Part shown: positions 26,461 to 35,108 of the stretch, piece after piece
How the letters are laid out: each line of letters begins with the position of its first letter
Position numbering within the stretch: the first letter of the stretch is position 1
Translations under genes and position numbers: made by a program
The notes under the pieces: model-generated
Database searches by the model: none
Seen by the model: the letters and a program-made list of their open reading frames with translations, nothing else
Told to the model about the DNA's origin: nothing
NCBI RefSeq assembly: GCF_026230175.1
Contig: NZ_CP104208.1
Coordinates: 434,001 to 498,000 of the forward strand
Direction of reading: 5' to 3'
Length of the DNA: 64,000 bases
Source: Desulfovibrio mangrovi
GTDB lineage: Bacteria; Desulfobacterota; Desulfovibrionia; Desulfovibrionales; Desulfovibrionaceae

Positions 26461-27297
26461 TTACTTTTCAATGTGTGCCCTGCGCGATTGCACGTAGGCG
26501 TTCCGGATGGCGATGTAAGGTTCTACCGCCGCTTTCTTCAGTTCCTCATACTGGGCGATCTGCTTGTCGAACGAGTTGAACTTGTCATAACTCTTCAGGC
26601 CCAGAGAAGAATGCCAGGGTGTGACATAGCTTACCGGGTTGAGGAATGAGTCTCCGGCAAACCCGACAGTGTCACGCAGCGAAGAAGGGCCGAGGAAGGG
26701 CCAGACAAGGTAGAAGCCTTCGCCGAATCCCCAGACGCCGAAAGTCTGGCCGAGGTCTTCAGGGTCATCGCTGATTTCGATGAGAGGCTTATTGTCTGCC
26801 GCCGGATTCATCAGGCCGCCAAAACCTGCCGTAGTGTTGACCACGAAGCGTGCACTCTCGACGCTGGCTTCGGCAAATTTGCCCTGCAGCAAACAGCTTA
26901 CAAAACGGATGGGATAGAGCAGGTTGTGGAAGAAGTTGTTCACACCGGCTCTCAATTCCCAGGGGGTAACGGCAGAGTAACCCTTGTGCAGCGGCTTGAT
27001 GACGTCAAGGTACATGAAGTCGTTGAAGCCGAACCAGAAACGGTTCCAGCCTTCAAAGGGATCATTCACGCCATCGGTGACATGGGGCGCATACTCCGCA
27101 TCGTCATCAAACGTGTCCAGCCCGGTCTGGTGGGCATGGGGAGTCCCCGGTATTGAATCCATCGAGGAGGCTACACAGGCACCGGCAGGATATTCGGGCG
27201 CGGAATAGGCAAGAGCAGCCCTACGGTCGGCCAGAGCAGGAAGCGCCGTCATAAGAACGAGGCTTGTTATGAGCAGGAGCTTGGTGATGAATTTCAT
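26461..27297 (-). CDS. mlaA: MlaA (VacJ)-family outer-membrane phospholipid protein, no lipobox
   Basis: 278 residues. MlaA removes misplaced phospholipids from the outer leaflet of the outer membrane. The core is intact: NDPFEGWNRFWFGFNDF, NNFFHNLLYPIRFVSCLLQGKF, RFVVNTTAGFGGLMNPA, ETFGVWG-like GQTFGVWGFGEGFYLVWPFLGPS. Escherichia coli MlaA is a lipoprotein; here the signal peptide MKFITKLLLITSLVLMTALPALA ends in a signal-peptidase I site and has no Cys. Last gene of mlaEFDCA; the 16-bp gap to mlaC implies co-transcription. Confidence 0.92.
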   Translation of the reverse strand: MKFITKLLLITSLVLMTALPALADRRAALAYSAPEYPAGACVASSMDSIPGTPHAHQTGLDTFDDDAEYAPHVTDGVNDPFEGWNRFWFGFNDFMYLDVIKPLHKGYSAVTPWELRAGVNNFFHNLLYPIRFVSCLLQGKFAEASVESARFVVNTTAGFGGLMNPAADNKPLIEISDDPEDLGQTFGVWGFGEGFYLVWPFLGPSSLRDTVGFAGDSFLNPVSYVTPWHSSLGLKSYDKFNSFDKQIAQYEELKKAAVEPYIAIRNAYVQSRRAHIEK

Positions 27298-27313
27298 GAG
27301 GAGCCCCCCGTTG

Positions 27314-27970
27314 CTATTCGGATTTTTGGTTCAGCTTGCGTACTTCAGCGGCTCGGCTCTGTACGATTGTAATAAGAGCTTCGGCATCGGTATTGTTGTC
27401 GCTCATCAGTTCGTGAAACTGGGTGCGGTAATTCTTTACCAGGCTGACGCCTTCGATGATGACATCGTAAATCACCCAGTGGTCCTTCTGAAGCATGCGG
27501 TAATCAACAGGAACGCTTTTACCTTCATAATCCAGATGGGTCTGAACTTCAACCTTGTCGCCCTTGGTGCTTGCGCGTTCACCAAGGTAGACGACACCGT
27601 TGCCGGAGTAACCCTTGATGCGTTCAATGTAGGTGGCGCGAAGCAGGTCGGCAAAGGCTTTGGAAAACCGCTTCTGCTGATCGGGATTGAAGGAACGCCA
27701 TTTTTTACCCACAGTGCGGGCGGAAAACTCGTCGTAATCGAAAATATGCCCGATGATATCCTCTATGGTGTCAAGCAGTTCCTCTCTGTTGGCACCATCC
27801 GAGTATCGGGGATTGTTCAGCGTGGCAAAGACGCTGTCAAGCGATTGCTTGAGTGTTGCCTTTGCATCGAGTTCTGATGACGCCAGAGCGTCGGTTGAAG
27901 CCGCGAGCAGCACTGTGCAAAGGGCAAAGACCCCCAGCGCCGTGCGTAGCACACGTAAAAAAGGACACAT
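27314..27970 (-). CDS. mlaC: MlaC-family periplasmic lipid carrier
   Basis: 218 residues with a signal peptide (cleaved near DALASSELDAK). MlaC shuttles phospholipid between the outer-membrane MlaA complex and the inner-membrane MlaFED complex. IFDYDEFSARTVGKKWRSFNPDQQKRFSKAF and YRMLQKDHWVIYDVIIEGVSLVKNYRTQF are the Ttg2D/MlaC signatures. Its ATG overlaps the mlaD stop (TAATG), so the two are coupled. Confidence 0.93.
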   Translation of the reverse strand: MCPFLRVLRTALGVFALCTVLLAASTDALASSELDAKATLKQSLDSVFATLNNPRYSDGANREELLDTIEDIIGHIFDYDEFSARTVGKKWRSFNPDQQKRFSKAFADLLRATYIERIKGYSGNGVVYLGERASTKGDKVEVQTHLDYEGKSVPVDYRMLQKDHWVIYDVIIEGVSLVKNYRTQFHELMSDNNTDAEALITIVQSRAAEVRKLNQKSE

Positions 27971-28419
27971 TACTTAATTCCCCCAAAAACGTACTTGCTG
28001 ATAAGTTCTTCAATGTCCACGGCGGATTCGGTATCCGTGATTTCGTCACCCTGCCCCAGGGTGCTTACGGAGCCGCCGGGCGCCAGTTTGATGTATTTGT
28101 CACCTATAAGACCGCTGGTCTTTACGGACGCAATGACATCGTCCGTAAGTTCCACATCCTTGCGGATAGCCAGTGACACTAGGGCAAGGCTTTCTTCCTT
28201 GTCCAGCTTTATGGCCGATACCTTGCCGACGGGTACGCCGGCAATCTCAACATCCGCTCCGACACGCAGACCGGTAATCGAGGTAAAACGAGCAGTTACC
28301 GTGTAGGTGTCGGCACCCATCACTTCCATCTTGCCGAGCTTGATGGTCAGATAACCGACGCAGAGCAGGCAGATGAGAACAAACACACCGACTGATGTTT
28401 CCTTTGTATACTTTTTCAT
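27970..28419 (-). CDS. mlaD: MlaD-family MCE-domain protein
   Basis: 149 residues: one N-terminal TM anchor (VGVFVLICLLCVGYLTIKLG) and one MCE domain (ARFTSITGLRVGADVEIAGVPVGKVSAI). Hexamers form the periplasmic lipid port of the MlaFED transporter. Length is slightly shorter than the Escherichia coli protein (183), with a shorter C-terminal tail (DIEELISKYVFG). Coupled to mlaC by a TAATG overlap. Confidence 0.94.
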   Translation of the reverse strand: MKKYTKETSVGVFVLICLLCVGYLTIKLGKMEVMGADTYTVTARFTSITGLRVGADVEIAGVPVGKVSAIKLDKEESLALVSLAIRKDVELTDDVIASVKTSGLIGDKYIKLAPGGSVSTLGQGDEITDTESAVDIEELISKYVFGGIK

Positions 28420-28453
28420 ACACGGTTCCGATAAGCTGAAGTTGACGTTGTCG

Positions 28454-29275
28454 TTATTTGTTCAACCATGCCTGCAACGCGGCACGGGCTTCTTCTCCGA
28501 GCTTGAGGTCGGGAGTCTTCATGTCGCCTGCGGAACGATCAAGGAACTGGCGCAGATACGGGTCTTTCGTGTCGCGCAGCGTATCAAGATCGCCGGAGTA
28601 TGCTGCGCCGCCTCCATGCAGCACCAGAGCGTAGTCTGCAATGGTATAGAGGCTGGCCAGATCGTGGCTGACAACGATGATGGTCATCTCCGGAAAATGC
28701 TTCTTCATGTCCAGAAGCAGCTTGTCCATCTGAGCCGAGTTGATGGGATCAAGCCCCGAGGTCGGCTCATCGCATAACAGAATGGGCGGGTCCGTGACAA
28801 TGGCCCGCGCAAGTCCGGCACGTTTGCGCATGCCGCCGGAGAGCTGGTTGGGGTAGTAATCCGCAAATTTGGCGAGACCTACCAGTTCCAGCTTGTGGTG
28901 CACAATTTTTTGTATGGTTGCCTTGTCAAGACGGGTGTGCTCCGTCAGCGGCAGGGCAATATTCTCGCCAAGAGAGAGCGAACCGAGCAAAGCTCCGTCC
29001 TGAAACAGCACTCCCATGCGGCGGCGGACCTTGCGGAACTGTTTTGATGACAGCTCGAACAGGTCATGGGGGCCGAGAAAAATCTTGCCTGCCATGGGGC
29101 GCTTGAGGCCAAGTATGTGGCGCAGCAGCGTGGATTTGCCGTCTCCGGAGCCACCCAGGATAACGGAAATCTTGCCAGCTGGAAGTGTCGCCGAGATATT
29201 GTCAAGCACAACCGTGTCGTCATATCCCAGTCGGAGGTTATCCAGTCGTATGTCCCAGGCAGTTTCGTGCAACAT
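28454..29275 (-). CDS. mlaF: MlaF-family lipid ABC transporter ATPase
   Basis: 273-residue ABC ATPase: Walker A GGSGDGKSTLLRH, signature LSGGMRKRAGLARAI, Walker B ILLCDEPTSGLDPI, and the family-typical SGGMRKR. It powers the MlaE permease encoded 18 bp upstream. The C-terminal extension (MKTPDLKLGEEARAALQAWLNK) is short, as expected where no MlaB partner is encoded. Confidence 0.94.
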   Translation of the reverse strand: MLHETAWDIRLDNLRLGYDDTVVLDNISATLPAGKISVILGGSGDGKSTLLRHILGLKRPMAGKIFLGPHDLFELSSKQFRKVRRRMGVLFQDGALLGSLSLGENIALPLTEHTRLDKATIQKIVHHKLELVGLAKFADYYPNQLSGGMRKRAGLARAIVTDPPILLCDEPTSGLDPINSAQMDKLLLDMKKHFPEMTIIVVSHDLASLYTIADYALVLHGGGAAYSGDLDTLRDTKDPYLRQFLDRSAGDMKTPDLKLGEEARAALQAWLNK

Positions 29276-29293
29276 GTGGTGACAGTGGCGCTG

Positions 29294-30097
29294 CTAGAGC
29301 AGGAAAGAGGTTACGACATAGTCAGTGATCAGGATGAGGACACAGGACATGACCACGGCGGAGGTGGTGGAGTTGGAAACGCCCTCAGGCCCCACCCCGT
29401 CTTTGCGCATGTGCGTGTAGTAACCCTGAAAACAGCTGACGGTTGCCACGATTATGCCGAAAAGCAGTGCCTTGGTGAAGCCTTCGTTGATATCGGACAT
29501 ATCTACGCTGGATTCGATCCGGTAGAAGTAGACCCCGGAGTTGATGCCCAGCATGGTAACGCCCGTGAGGTAGCCGCCGATGATGCCGATGACATCAAAC
29601 AGTGCCGTCAGCAGAGGGAAGCAGATGATGGAGGCGGCAATGCGCGGGCTGACCAGATAACTGATGGGGTTGATGTCCATGACTTCCAGCGCGTCGATCT
29701 GGTCGGAAATGCGCATGACGCCGATTTCAGCTGCCATGGATGAGCCTGCGCGCCCCGTGATCATTATGGCCGTAAGAACTGGGCCCAGTTCACGGATGAG
29801 CGACAGGGCTACGGCCGCACCCAGCAGGCCTTCGGAGCCGAACTTGACCAGTGTGTAATATCCCTGCAGGCCAAGCACCATGCCTGTAAAAATACCGATG
29901 AGCGAAATGACGAGCAACGATTTTGAACCGATGAAGTACATCTGGTTCACAATCTTGCGCAGTTGTTTGGGAGAGGAAAAGATGTGCAGGAAGCCGTTGA
30001 TAAAGAAAATGAACATGGCTCCCATTTCTCCGACGACCGAAAGCGTGCGGATGCCGAGAGCCGCCAATGGAGGTGGAGATGGTGTGGAGGTGTTCAT
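29294..30097 (-). CDS. mlaE: MlaE-family lipid ABC transporter permease
   Basis: 267 residues, about 5-6 TM segments, with the MlaE core: LREIVNQMYFIG-like KIVNQMYFIGSKSLLVISLIG, GLQGYYTLVKFGSE, and ELGPVLTAIMITGRAGSSMAAEIGVMRISDQIDALEVM. First gene of mlaEFDCA. The STAS-domain subunit MlaB is not in this operon, as in many non-enterobacterial versions. Confidence 0.94.
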   Translation of the reverse strand: MNTSTPSPPPLAALGIRTLSVVGEMGAMFIFFINGFLHIFSSPKQLRKIVNQMYFIGSKSLLVISLIGIFTGMVLGLQGYYTLVKFGSEGLLGAAVALSLIRELGPVLTAIMITGRAGSSMAAEIGVMRISDQIDALEVMDINPISYLVSPRIAASIICFPLLTALFDVIGIIGGYLTGVTMLGINSGVYFYRIESSVDMSDINEGFTKALLFGIIVATVSCFQGYYTHMRKDGVGPEGVSNSTTSAVVMSCVLILITDYVVTSFLL

Positions 30098-30163
30098 AAT
30101 ATTGTCTGCCAGGAAATGCGTAGGTTATTAAACGCTGACCTTGATATTGCGTATACTTTGTAG

Positions 30164-30172
30164 AGTATAGCA
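30164..30172 (-). promoter_or_regulatory. Extended -10 promoter for mlaEFDCA
   Basis: On the minus strand TGCTATACT (30172-30164) is an extended -10 box with consensus TG-N spacing. Predicted start near 30157, 60 nt before the mlaE ATG. A TTGACA lies too close (9 nt) to serve as its -35. Confidence 0.4.
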
Positions 30173-30233
30173 TAAAAATGTCAACGAAATGTTGTGGCGT
30201 TTACCTGTTTTTACATACCATTCCAAGAACCGT

Positions 30234-30941
30234 CTATAGCGGTGTTTTTTCCTTGAGCAGAGGCTTAGTAACGCCCAGATTCTGCAACGTGTCTTTCATT
30301 GTGCTCGTTTCTTCAGGCGTTCCGCGGAAGAGAACCAGCACTCTGTGCCATGTGGCCCCATTTGTCGTGACGCTTTCAATCCGGGACTGAAGCCCTGAGG
30401 ATTCGATACGGCTTTTCAGGTGTTCCGCGGCATCGCGGTCCTTGGAAGCAGCCGCCTGATATACGTATGCAAATGTGGTGTTACCCGGCTTTGCTTCAGG
30501 TTTGGGAAGCGTAACCTGAGTTCCGGCCTTGGCTGGCGTTGCAGTCGGCTTGGCCTGTGCGGCAGAGGCAACGGGTTTTGCCGGGGCTGGCTTTGAGGGG
30601 CGCGCCGCCGGAGCAGGGTCCTTTTTCAACTGATCGTAGAAAGCGAGATCTTCCGGCTTTATAACCTGCTGTGAAGGCTTGGCTTCTTCAGACGTTGCAA
30701 TCGCCGGTGCGGAAGAGGCGGCAGCCTCCGGTCGCGGGGCGGGCATGATCTGTTTCAGTTTCGGCAGGGCTTCTTCCGGCTGGTAGCCGCGTCCCACGAT
30801 GAGGCCGAAGACAAAAACCCATACGAAACACAGAAGGCTCACAACCGCCAGCCCTGAACAAGCCGCAGGACTGGCGGTTATGATTATTTTTCGTTTGCCG
30901 GATTCTCCGGCTTCCTTTTCTTTGGAGAAGCTGATGCCCAT
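30234..30941 (-). CDS. SPOR-domain membrane protein
   Basis: 235 residues. N-terminal cytoplasmic tail, one TM segment (about 28-50, GLAVVSLLCFVWVFVFGLIVGRG), a long Ala/Pro/Lys-rich linker (about 65-160), and a C-terminal SPOR domain (about 165-235: TTFAYVYQAAASKDRDAAEHLKSRIESSG). SPOR domains bind denuded septal peptidoglycan, so a cell-division or envelope role is likely. 15 bp after argS on the same strand, hence co-transcribed. Confidence 0.85.
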   Translation of the reverse strand: MGISFSKEKEAGESGKRKIIITASPAACSGLAVVSLLCFVWVFVFGLIVGRGYQPEEALPKLKQIMPAPRPEAAASSAPAIATSEEAKPSQQVIKPEDLAFYDQLKKDPAPAARPSKPAPAKPVASAAQAKPTATPAKAGTQVTLPKPEAKPGNTTFAYVYQAAASKDRDAAEHLKSRIESSGLQSRIESVTTNGATWHRVLVLFRGTPEETSTMKDTLQNLGVTKPLLKEKTPL

Positions 30942-30956
30942 TTCTTCGGATTGATC

Positions 30957-32612
30957 CTACATGGATTCGGGGGCGCTTACGCCAAGCAGAGCAAGGCCGT
31001 TGCGGATGACGCAGGCAACGCTCTTGAGCAGCACGAGGCGGGCGGCGACGATGGCGTCGTCACCGGCGTTCAGTACGGGATTGTTCGCATAGAATCGGTG
31101 CAGCGCGCTGGCCACATCCTGCAGATAGAAGCTGACATGGTGGGGGGCGAGCTGGCGGGCAGCGGCTTCGACCACGTCCTCAAACTGATCAAGCAGGCGC
31201 AGCATATCCAGTTCATCCGCACTGCCGAGAGCTGCGAGGATTTCGGGGGTTGCCTTTTCGGGTACGGTCATGCCGCGTTCTTCCGCCTTGCGGATGACCG
31301 AGGCGATACGGGCATGGGCGTACTGCACGTAGTAAACAGGGTTGTCCATGGACTGCTGCTTGACCAGATCAAGGTCAAAGTCCAGATGGCTGTCGCTCTT
31401 GCGGGAGAGGAACATGAAGCGGGCGGCATCGCGGCCTACTTCCCTGACCACTTCTTCCAGCGTGTCAAAGGTGCCTGCACGGGTGGACATGGCCACCTGC
31501 TCGCCGCCGCGCAGCAGGTTCACAAGCTGCACGAGAATGACATCAAAGCTTTCCTTGGGCTTACCCAGCGCTTCTACGGCGGCGCGCATGCGCGGCACGT
31601 AGCCATGGTGGTCTGCGCCCCAGATGTCGACGCACAGGTCAAAGCCGCGGTCGTACTTGTTGTCGTGGTAGGCAATGTCGGAGGCGAAGTAGGTGAGCAG
31701 GCCGTCAGACTTCTTCAGTACGCGGTCCTTGTCATCGCCGAAATCGGTGGTGCGGAACCACAGTGCGCCGTCCTGTTCAAAGGCAAGGCCGGCATCGCGC
31801 AGGCGGTCGAAAGTCTTGTCCACGGCACCTTCGGCCAGCAGGGACTTTTCGGAGAACCATACCTGATGTTCGACGTTGAACTCGGCAAGGTCTTTCTTGA
31901 TGCCGTCAAGAATGTCGTTCAGGGCGTAGTCGCGGCAGATGTCCAGCGCTTCCTGCTCGGGCAGTTCCATGAGGTTGGGGTGCAGCTTCAGCACGGTGGC
32001 GGCAATGTCCTTGATGTAGTCGCCGCGGTAGAAATCTTCAGGGTCCGGCAGGTCCTGCCCGGAAAGCTGCTTGGCGCGGAACAGTACGGAAAAGCCGAGG
32101 ATATACATCTGACGACCGGCGTCGTTGATGTAGTATTCGGTTTCCACGTCGTAGCCTGCGAAACGCAGCACGCGGGTAAGGCTGTCGCCAACGGCGGCAC
32201 CGCGGCCGTGACCAATGTGCAGGGGGCCGGTGGGGTTGGCGGAAACGTATTCCACCTGTGCACGCTTGCCGTTGCCGAAGGAGACGCTGCCGTAGCGGTC
32301 GCCAGCCTTTTCGATGATGGTGACGGTTTCGCGCCAGAAGTCATCGGTAAAGGTGATGTTGAGGAAGCCGGGACCGGCGATGTCGATATTGGCAATGAAC
32401 GGGTCATTCTGCTGCAGGGCACCAGCGATGCGGGCCGCAAGGTCACGCGGGCTCATGTGAGCCTGCTTGGCGAGGACCATGGCTATGTTGGCAGCCATGT
32501 CGCCATGCTGCTTGTCCTTGGGGGGCTCGATGGTGGCCTTTTCGGGCCAGGTCAGGTCCATGCCTTCCACGATGGTCTGGAGGGTGGTGAGCAGATGATT
32601 CTTTGCGCGCAT
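30957..32612 (-). CDS. argS: Arginyl-tRNA synthetase
   Basis: 551-residue class I synthetase. N-terminal additional domain ([25 protein letters not shown]), then the HIGH motif in [20 protein letters not shown]. The KMSKS loop is degenerate as in many ArgRS. The C-terminal DALR anticodon domain begins near [16 protein letters not shown] and ends [15 protein letters not shown]. Co-oriented with the SPOR gene downstream and fabD upstream. Confidence 0.97.
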   Translation of the reverse strand: MRAKNHLLTTLQTIVEGMDLTWPEKATIEPPKDKQHGDMAANIAMVLAKQAHMSPRDLAARIAGALQQNDPFIANIDIAGPGFLNITFTDDFWRETVTIIEKAGDRYGSVSFGNGKRAQVEYVSANPTGPLHIGHGRGAAVGDSLTRVLRFAGYDVETEYYINDAGRQMYILGFSVLFRAKQLSGQDLPDPEDFYRGDYIKDIAATVLKLHPNLMELPEQEALDICRDYALNDILDGIKKDLAEFNVEHQVWFSEKSLLAEGAVDKTFDRLRDAGLAFEQDGALWFRTTDFGDDKDRVLKKSDGLLTYFASDIAYHDNKYDRGFDLCVDIWGADHHGYVPRMRAAVEALGKPKESFDVILVQLVNLLRGGEQVAMSTRAGTFDTLEEVVREVGRDAARFMFLSRKSDSHLDFDLDLVKQQSMDNPVYYVQYAHARIASVIRKAEERGMTVPEKATPEILAALGSADELDMLRLLDQFEDVVEAAARQLAPHHVSFYLQDVASALHRFYANNPVLNAGDDAIVAARLVLLKSVACVIRNGLALLGVSAPESM

Positions 32613-32729
32613 TGTTTCGATTCTCTGAATATATGAAAGTTGTTGTTGGTGATATGCAAAGCGGGGTACGGACTGTCTCCATACCCCGGATCGAACTTGT
32701 TTTTATATCACGTAATGCAACATATGAAA

Positions 32730-32772
32730 AGAGGTCATTGGCGAGGTCCGTTTTCGGGCCCCGCCAATGATT
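32730..32772 (-). terminator. Probable terminator after fabD
   Basis: Long stem: TCATTGGCG (32735-32743) / CGCCAATGA (32762-32770), with an inner GGTCCG / CGGGCC stem and TTTT loop. On the minus strand it is followed by CCTCTTTTC. It lies 27 nt after the fabD stop. Confidence 0.65.
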
Positions 32773-32796
32773 CTGGTACAGTCAATGGTATGGTGT

Positions 32797-33750
32797 TTAG
32801 CCGTTCAGATAGGCCTGAGCCGCTTCGAGGTTGCCCACGGAAACGGAAGACCACTCGGAAGCGTCGGCAACGGGCTTGAGAATCTGGCCCAGCATCTTGC
32901 CAAGCACGCCCTTGGGGCCGACTTCGGCAAAGGTGCGGATGCCTGCGCCATACTGGTTGCGGATGGTGTCGATCCACATGACCGAAGAGGTCATCTGGCG
33001 CGGCATGATTTCCTTGAGAGAGGCGGCATCGGCAACGGGAGAACCGTTCACGTTGCAGTAGACGGGGAACTTGGGCTTGTTCCAGCTCAGCTTGGCCATG
33101 TGGGCGGCCAGCTCCTTGGCGGCCTCATCCATGAGCGGGCTGTGGAAGGCGCCGGAAACGGCCAGCGGCACGGCGCGGCCCTTGCGGGTCTTGACGCGTT
33201 CGGCGGCATCGGCAATGGCGGCCTTGGTGCCGGAAAGCACGAACTGGCCGGGGGTGTTGTAGTTGGCCACGCGGATCATTTCGCCCACTGCCTCGGCGGA
33301 TTCCTTCACCACGGCTTCGACGTCTGCAAGCTCAAGCTTGAGCACGGCGGCCATGGTGCCGATGCCGGAAGGATCGGCTTCAGACATCAGCCTGCCGCGC
33401 AGGGAAACCGTTTCCAGAACGGCGTCCACGCTCAGGGCTTCCGCAGCGGCAAGGGCGCTGAATTCGCCAAGGCTGTGACCTGCGGCGCAGGCGGGAGCAG
33501 CCTTGCCTGCAACGTGCGACCACAGGGCGATGTTCACCACGGTCAGTGCGGGCTGAAGGTTGCGGGTGTTGGCCATTTCGGCTTCGTCACCGTCCCAGTA
33601 AATGCCGCGCAGGTCGATGCCGCTGATGGATTCGGCCTTCTTCCAGATGTTCATGATGCCGGCATCGGCTTCGGCGAGATCCTTGCCCATGCCGGGTTCC
33701 TGCGAACCCTGGCCGGGGAACAGTATGGCTAATGCTTCATTCAGGGGCAT
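32797..33750 (-). CDS. fabD: Malonyl-CoA:ACP transacylase FabD
   Basis: 317 residues; moves malonyl from CoA to ACP for fatty-acid synthesis. N-terminal FPGQGSQEPGMGKDL, nucleophile Ser93 in GHSLGEFSAL, and catalytic His region AVSGAFHSPLMDEA are all present. It stands alone, not in a fab cluster, between argS and rsmG. The start MPLNEALAILFPGQGSQ at 33750 has ccaggagaagat upstream. Confidence 0.95.
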   Translation of the reverse strand: MPLNEALAILFPGQGSQEPGMGKDLAEADAGIMNIWKKAESISGIDLRGIYWDGDEAEMANTRNLQPALTVVNIALWSHVAGKAAPACAAGHSLGEFSALAAAEALSVDAVLETVSLRGRLMSEADPSGIGTMAAVLKLELADVEAVVKESAEAVGEMIRVANYNTPGQFVLSGTKAAIADAAERVKTRKGRAVPLAVSGAFHSPLMDEAAKELAAHMAKLSWNKPKFPVYCNVNGSPVADAASLKEIMPRQMTSSVMWIDTIRNQYGAGIRTFAEVGPKGVLGKMLGQILKPVADASEWSSVSVGNLEAAQAYLNG

Positions 33751-33950
33751 GTATCTTCTCCTGGGATGAGTGTTTGTTCAACGAGTCTTGCGTGCAGTGG
33801 TAATAGAGTATCTGTAAACAGCTTGCAAGTGCCGCTCTGGTTCAGTATGCATCGGCGTTGCGGCGCCTGGTTCCGATTCCGGAGAGGGCTTGCATGCATG
33901 AAAAGAATGTCAATCATTGCCGGTCTGGTGGCCGGATACAAGGATACGTT

Positions 33951-34643
33951 GTGAAGCGCAAAAGTGCAGGGGCTGGGCGTAATGCGGCAGGAAAGGGTGA
34001 AGCCCTTTCTGTTTCGGCTGTGGAGAGGATTGTGCGGGAATGCGGTTTTGCGCCCGAAACCGGACAGGTTGAGCAACTGGCGGAATACCTTTCGCTGGTG
34101 CTGAAGTGGAATAAGGTGATGAACCTTATCGGCCCCTATTCATGGGAAGAGGCCCTGCGTACTCTCATTATGGATAGCCTGCATCTTGCGCGTTTTCTGG
34201 AGAGCCTTTCCCTGCCTGAATCTCCATCCTGCTGGGATTTCGGCGCAGGTGCGGGGCTGCCCGGCATTCCCCTGCGCGTGGTCTGGGGCAAGGGAACCTA
34301 CCATCTTGTGGAAGTGCGTGAGAAACGCGCCCTGTTCATGCAGCAGACCGTAGCCCGCCTGAAACTGCCGAATACCCATGTGTTCCGTGGCCGTGCGGAG
34401 GACTTCATGGCCGAACAGGAACCTGCGGACATTCTGCTCAGCCGGGCCTTCATGCCGTGGGAAAAACTGCTCGATTTTGCCGGAAGCAACGTGGCCCCCA
34501 CCGGGCGGGTGATCATTCTGGCTATTGAAGACGTGCCTGCCACGCTGCCGGAGGGCTGGCGTCTGGAAGCCCGCCACGAATATGCCGTGGGCGCGGATAC
34601 CCGTTACTTCTGGGCGTTGGCGCCGATCATCGCTTCCAGCTGA
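33951..34643 (+). CDS. rsmG: 16S rRNA (guanine-N7)-methyltransferase RsmG
   Basis: RsmG (GidB) methylates G527 of 16S rRNA. 230 residues from GTG 33951 (aagga 7 nt upstream); longer in-frame starts exist but lack homology. The core is LVLKWNKVMNLIG, then DSLHLARFL, then SAM site WDFGAGAGLPGIPLRVV, then LVEVREKRALFMQQ. The N-terminal 30 residues are a basic extension. Its last 40 nt overlap the 3' end of the convergent 73-aa gene. Confidence 0.9.
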   Translation: MKRKSAGAGRNAAGKGEALSVSAVERIVRECGFAPETGQVEQLAEYLSLVLKWNKVMNLIGPYSWEEALRTLIMDSLHLARFLESLSLPESPSCWDFGAGAGLPGIPLRVVWGKGTYHLVEVREKRALFMQQTVARLKLPNTHVFRGRAEDFMAEQEPADILLSRAFMPWEKLLDFAGSNVAPTGRVIILAIEDVPATLPEGWRLEARHEYAVGADTRYFWALAPIIASS

Positions 34644-34825
34644 TTCTTGAAGATCATCTTGGTCGCGGTCTCGTCTGCAAGCTCGGCGATATCCATGAGG
34701 GTTTCGAGGAATTCGAGCATCTCGTAGCGGCGTTCTTCAGGGGAGTATTCAAAATCCTCGATCATGTTGCCGGAGGACATGTATTCTCCGAGTTCCTGCA
34801 GGTACTTCAGATTGAGCGCTGCCAT
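34604..34825 (-). CDS. Hypothetical protein (73 aa)
   Basis: Not recognised. 73 residues, acidic and helical: MAALNLKYLQELGEYMSSGNMIEDF... with a Glu-rich middle (SPEERRYEMLEFLETL). Good ribosome site (gaaggagccgtc) before ATG 34825. Its 3' end overlaps the last 40 nt of rsmG on the other strand. Codon use looks native. It may be an adaptor-like small cytosolic protein, but no family is evident. Confidence 0.65.
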   Translation of the reverse strand: MAALNLKYLQELGEYMSSGNMIEDFEYSPEERRYEMLEFLETLMDIAELADETATKMIFKNQLEAMIGANAQK

Positions 34826-35108
34826 GACGGCTCCTTCGCGGTTGAGTTTTGGATATGGACGGGCGCGGGGCGGTTGTCTGTAGAACCATGATCGCCTGCC
34901 GGAAGGTGTCCGGATTGCGCGGCCTCGTCGGGCAACTCCTTATCCGAAAAAAACACGGCCGTGAAGCATTTTACAAAATGTGGAGCGGCCGATATATCTC
35001 TTGGAATCGTGATGGATTGCATCCGGAACGGTTGCTGCGGGGCTGTAATGCCTCTGTTCAAGCCGCCGTCCGGTGCATGCCCTTAACCGTCAGTCCGCAG
35101 GAATACCC

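Noticed and set aside
30157-30200. Sigma-70 promoter using TTGACA at 30179-30184 for the mla operon
   Set aside because: Spacing to the TATACT box is 9 nt, far too short; only the extended -10 is kept.
30951-32636. 561-codon open frame antisense to argS
   Set aside because: argS motifs are intact; the antisense product resembles no family and its ends do not fit ribosome sites.
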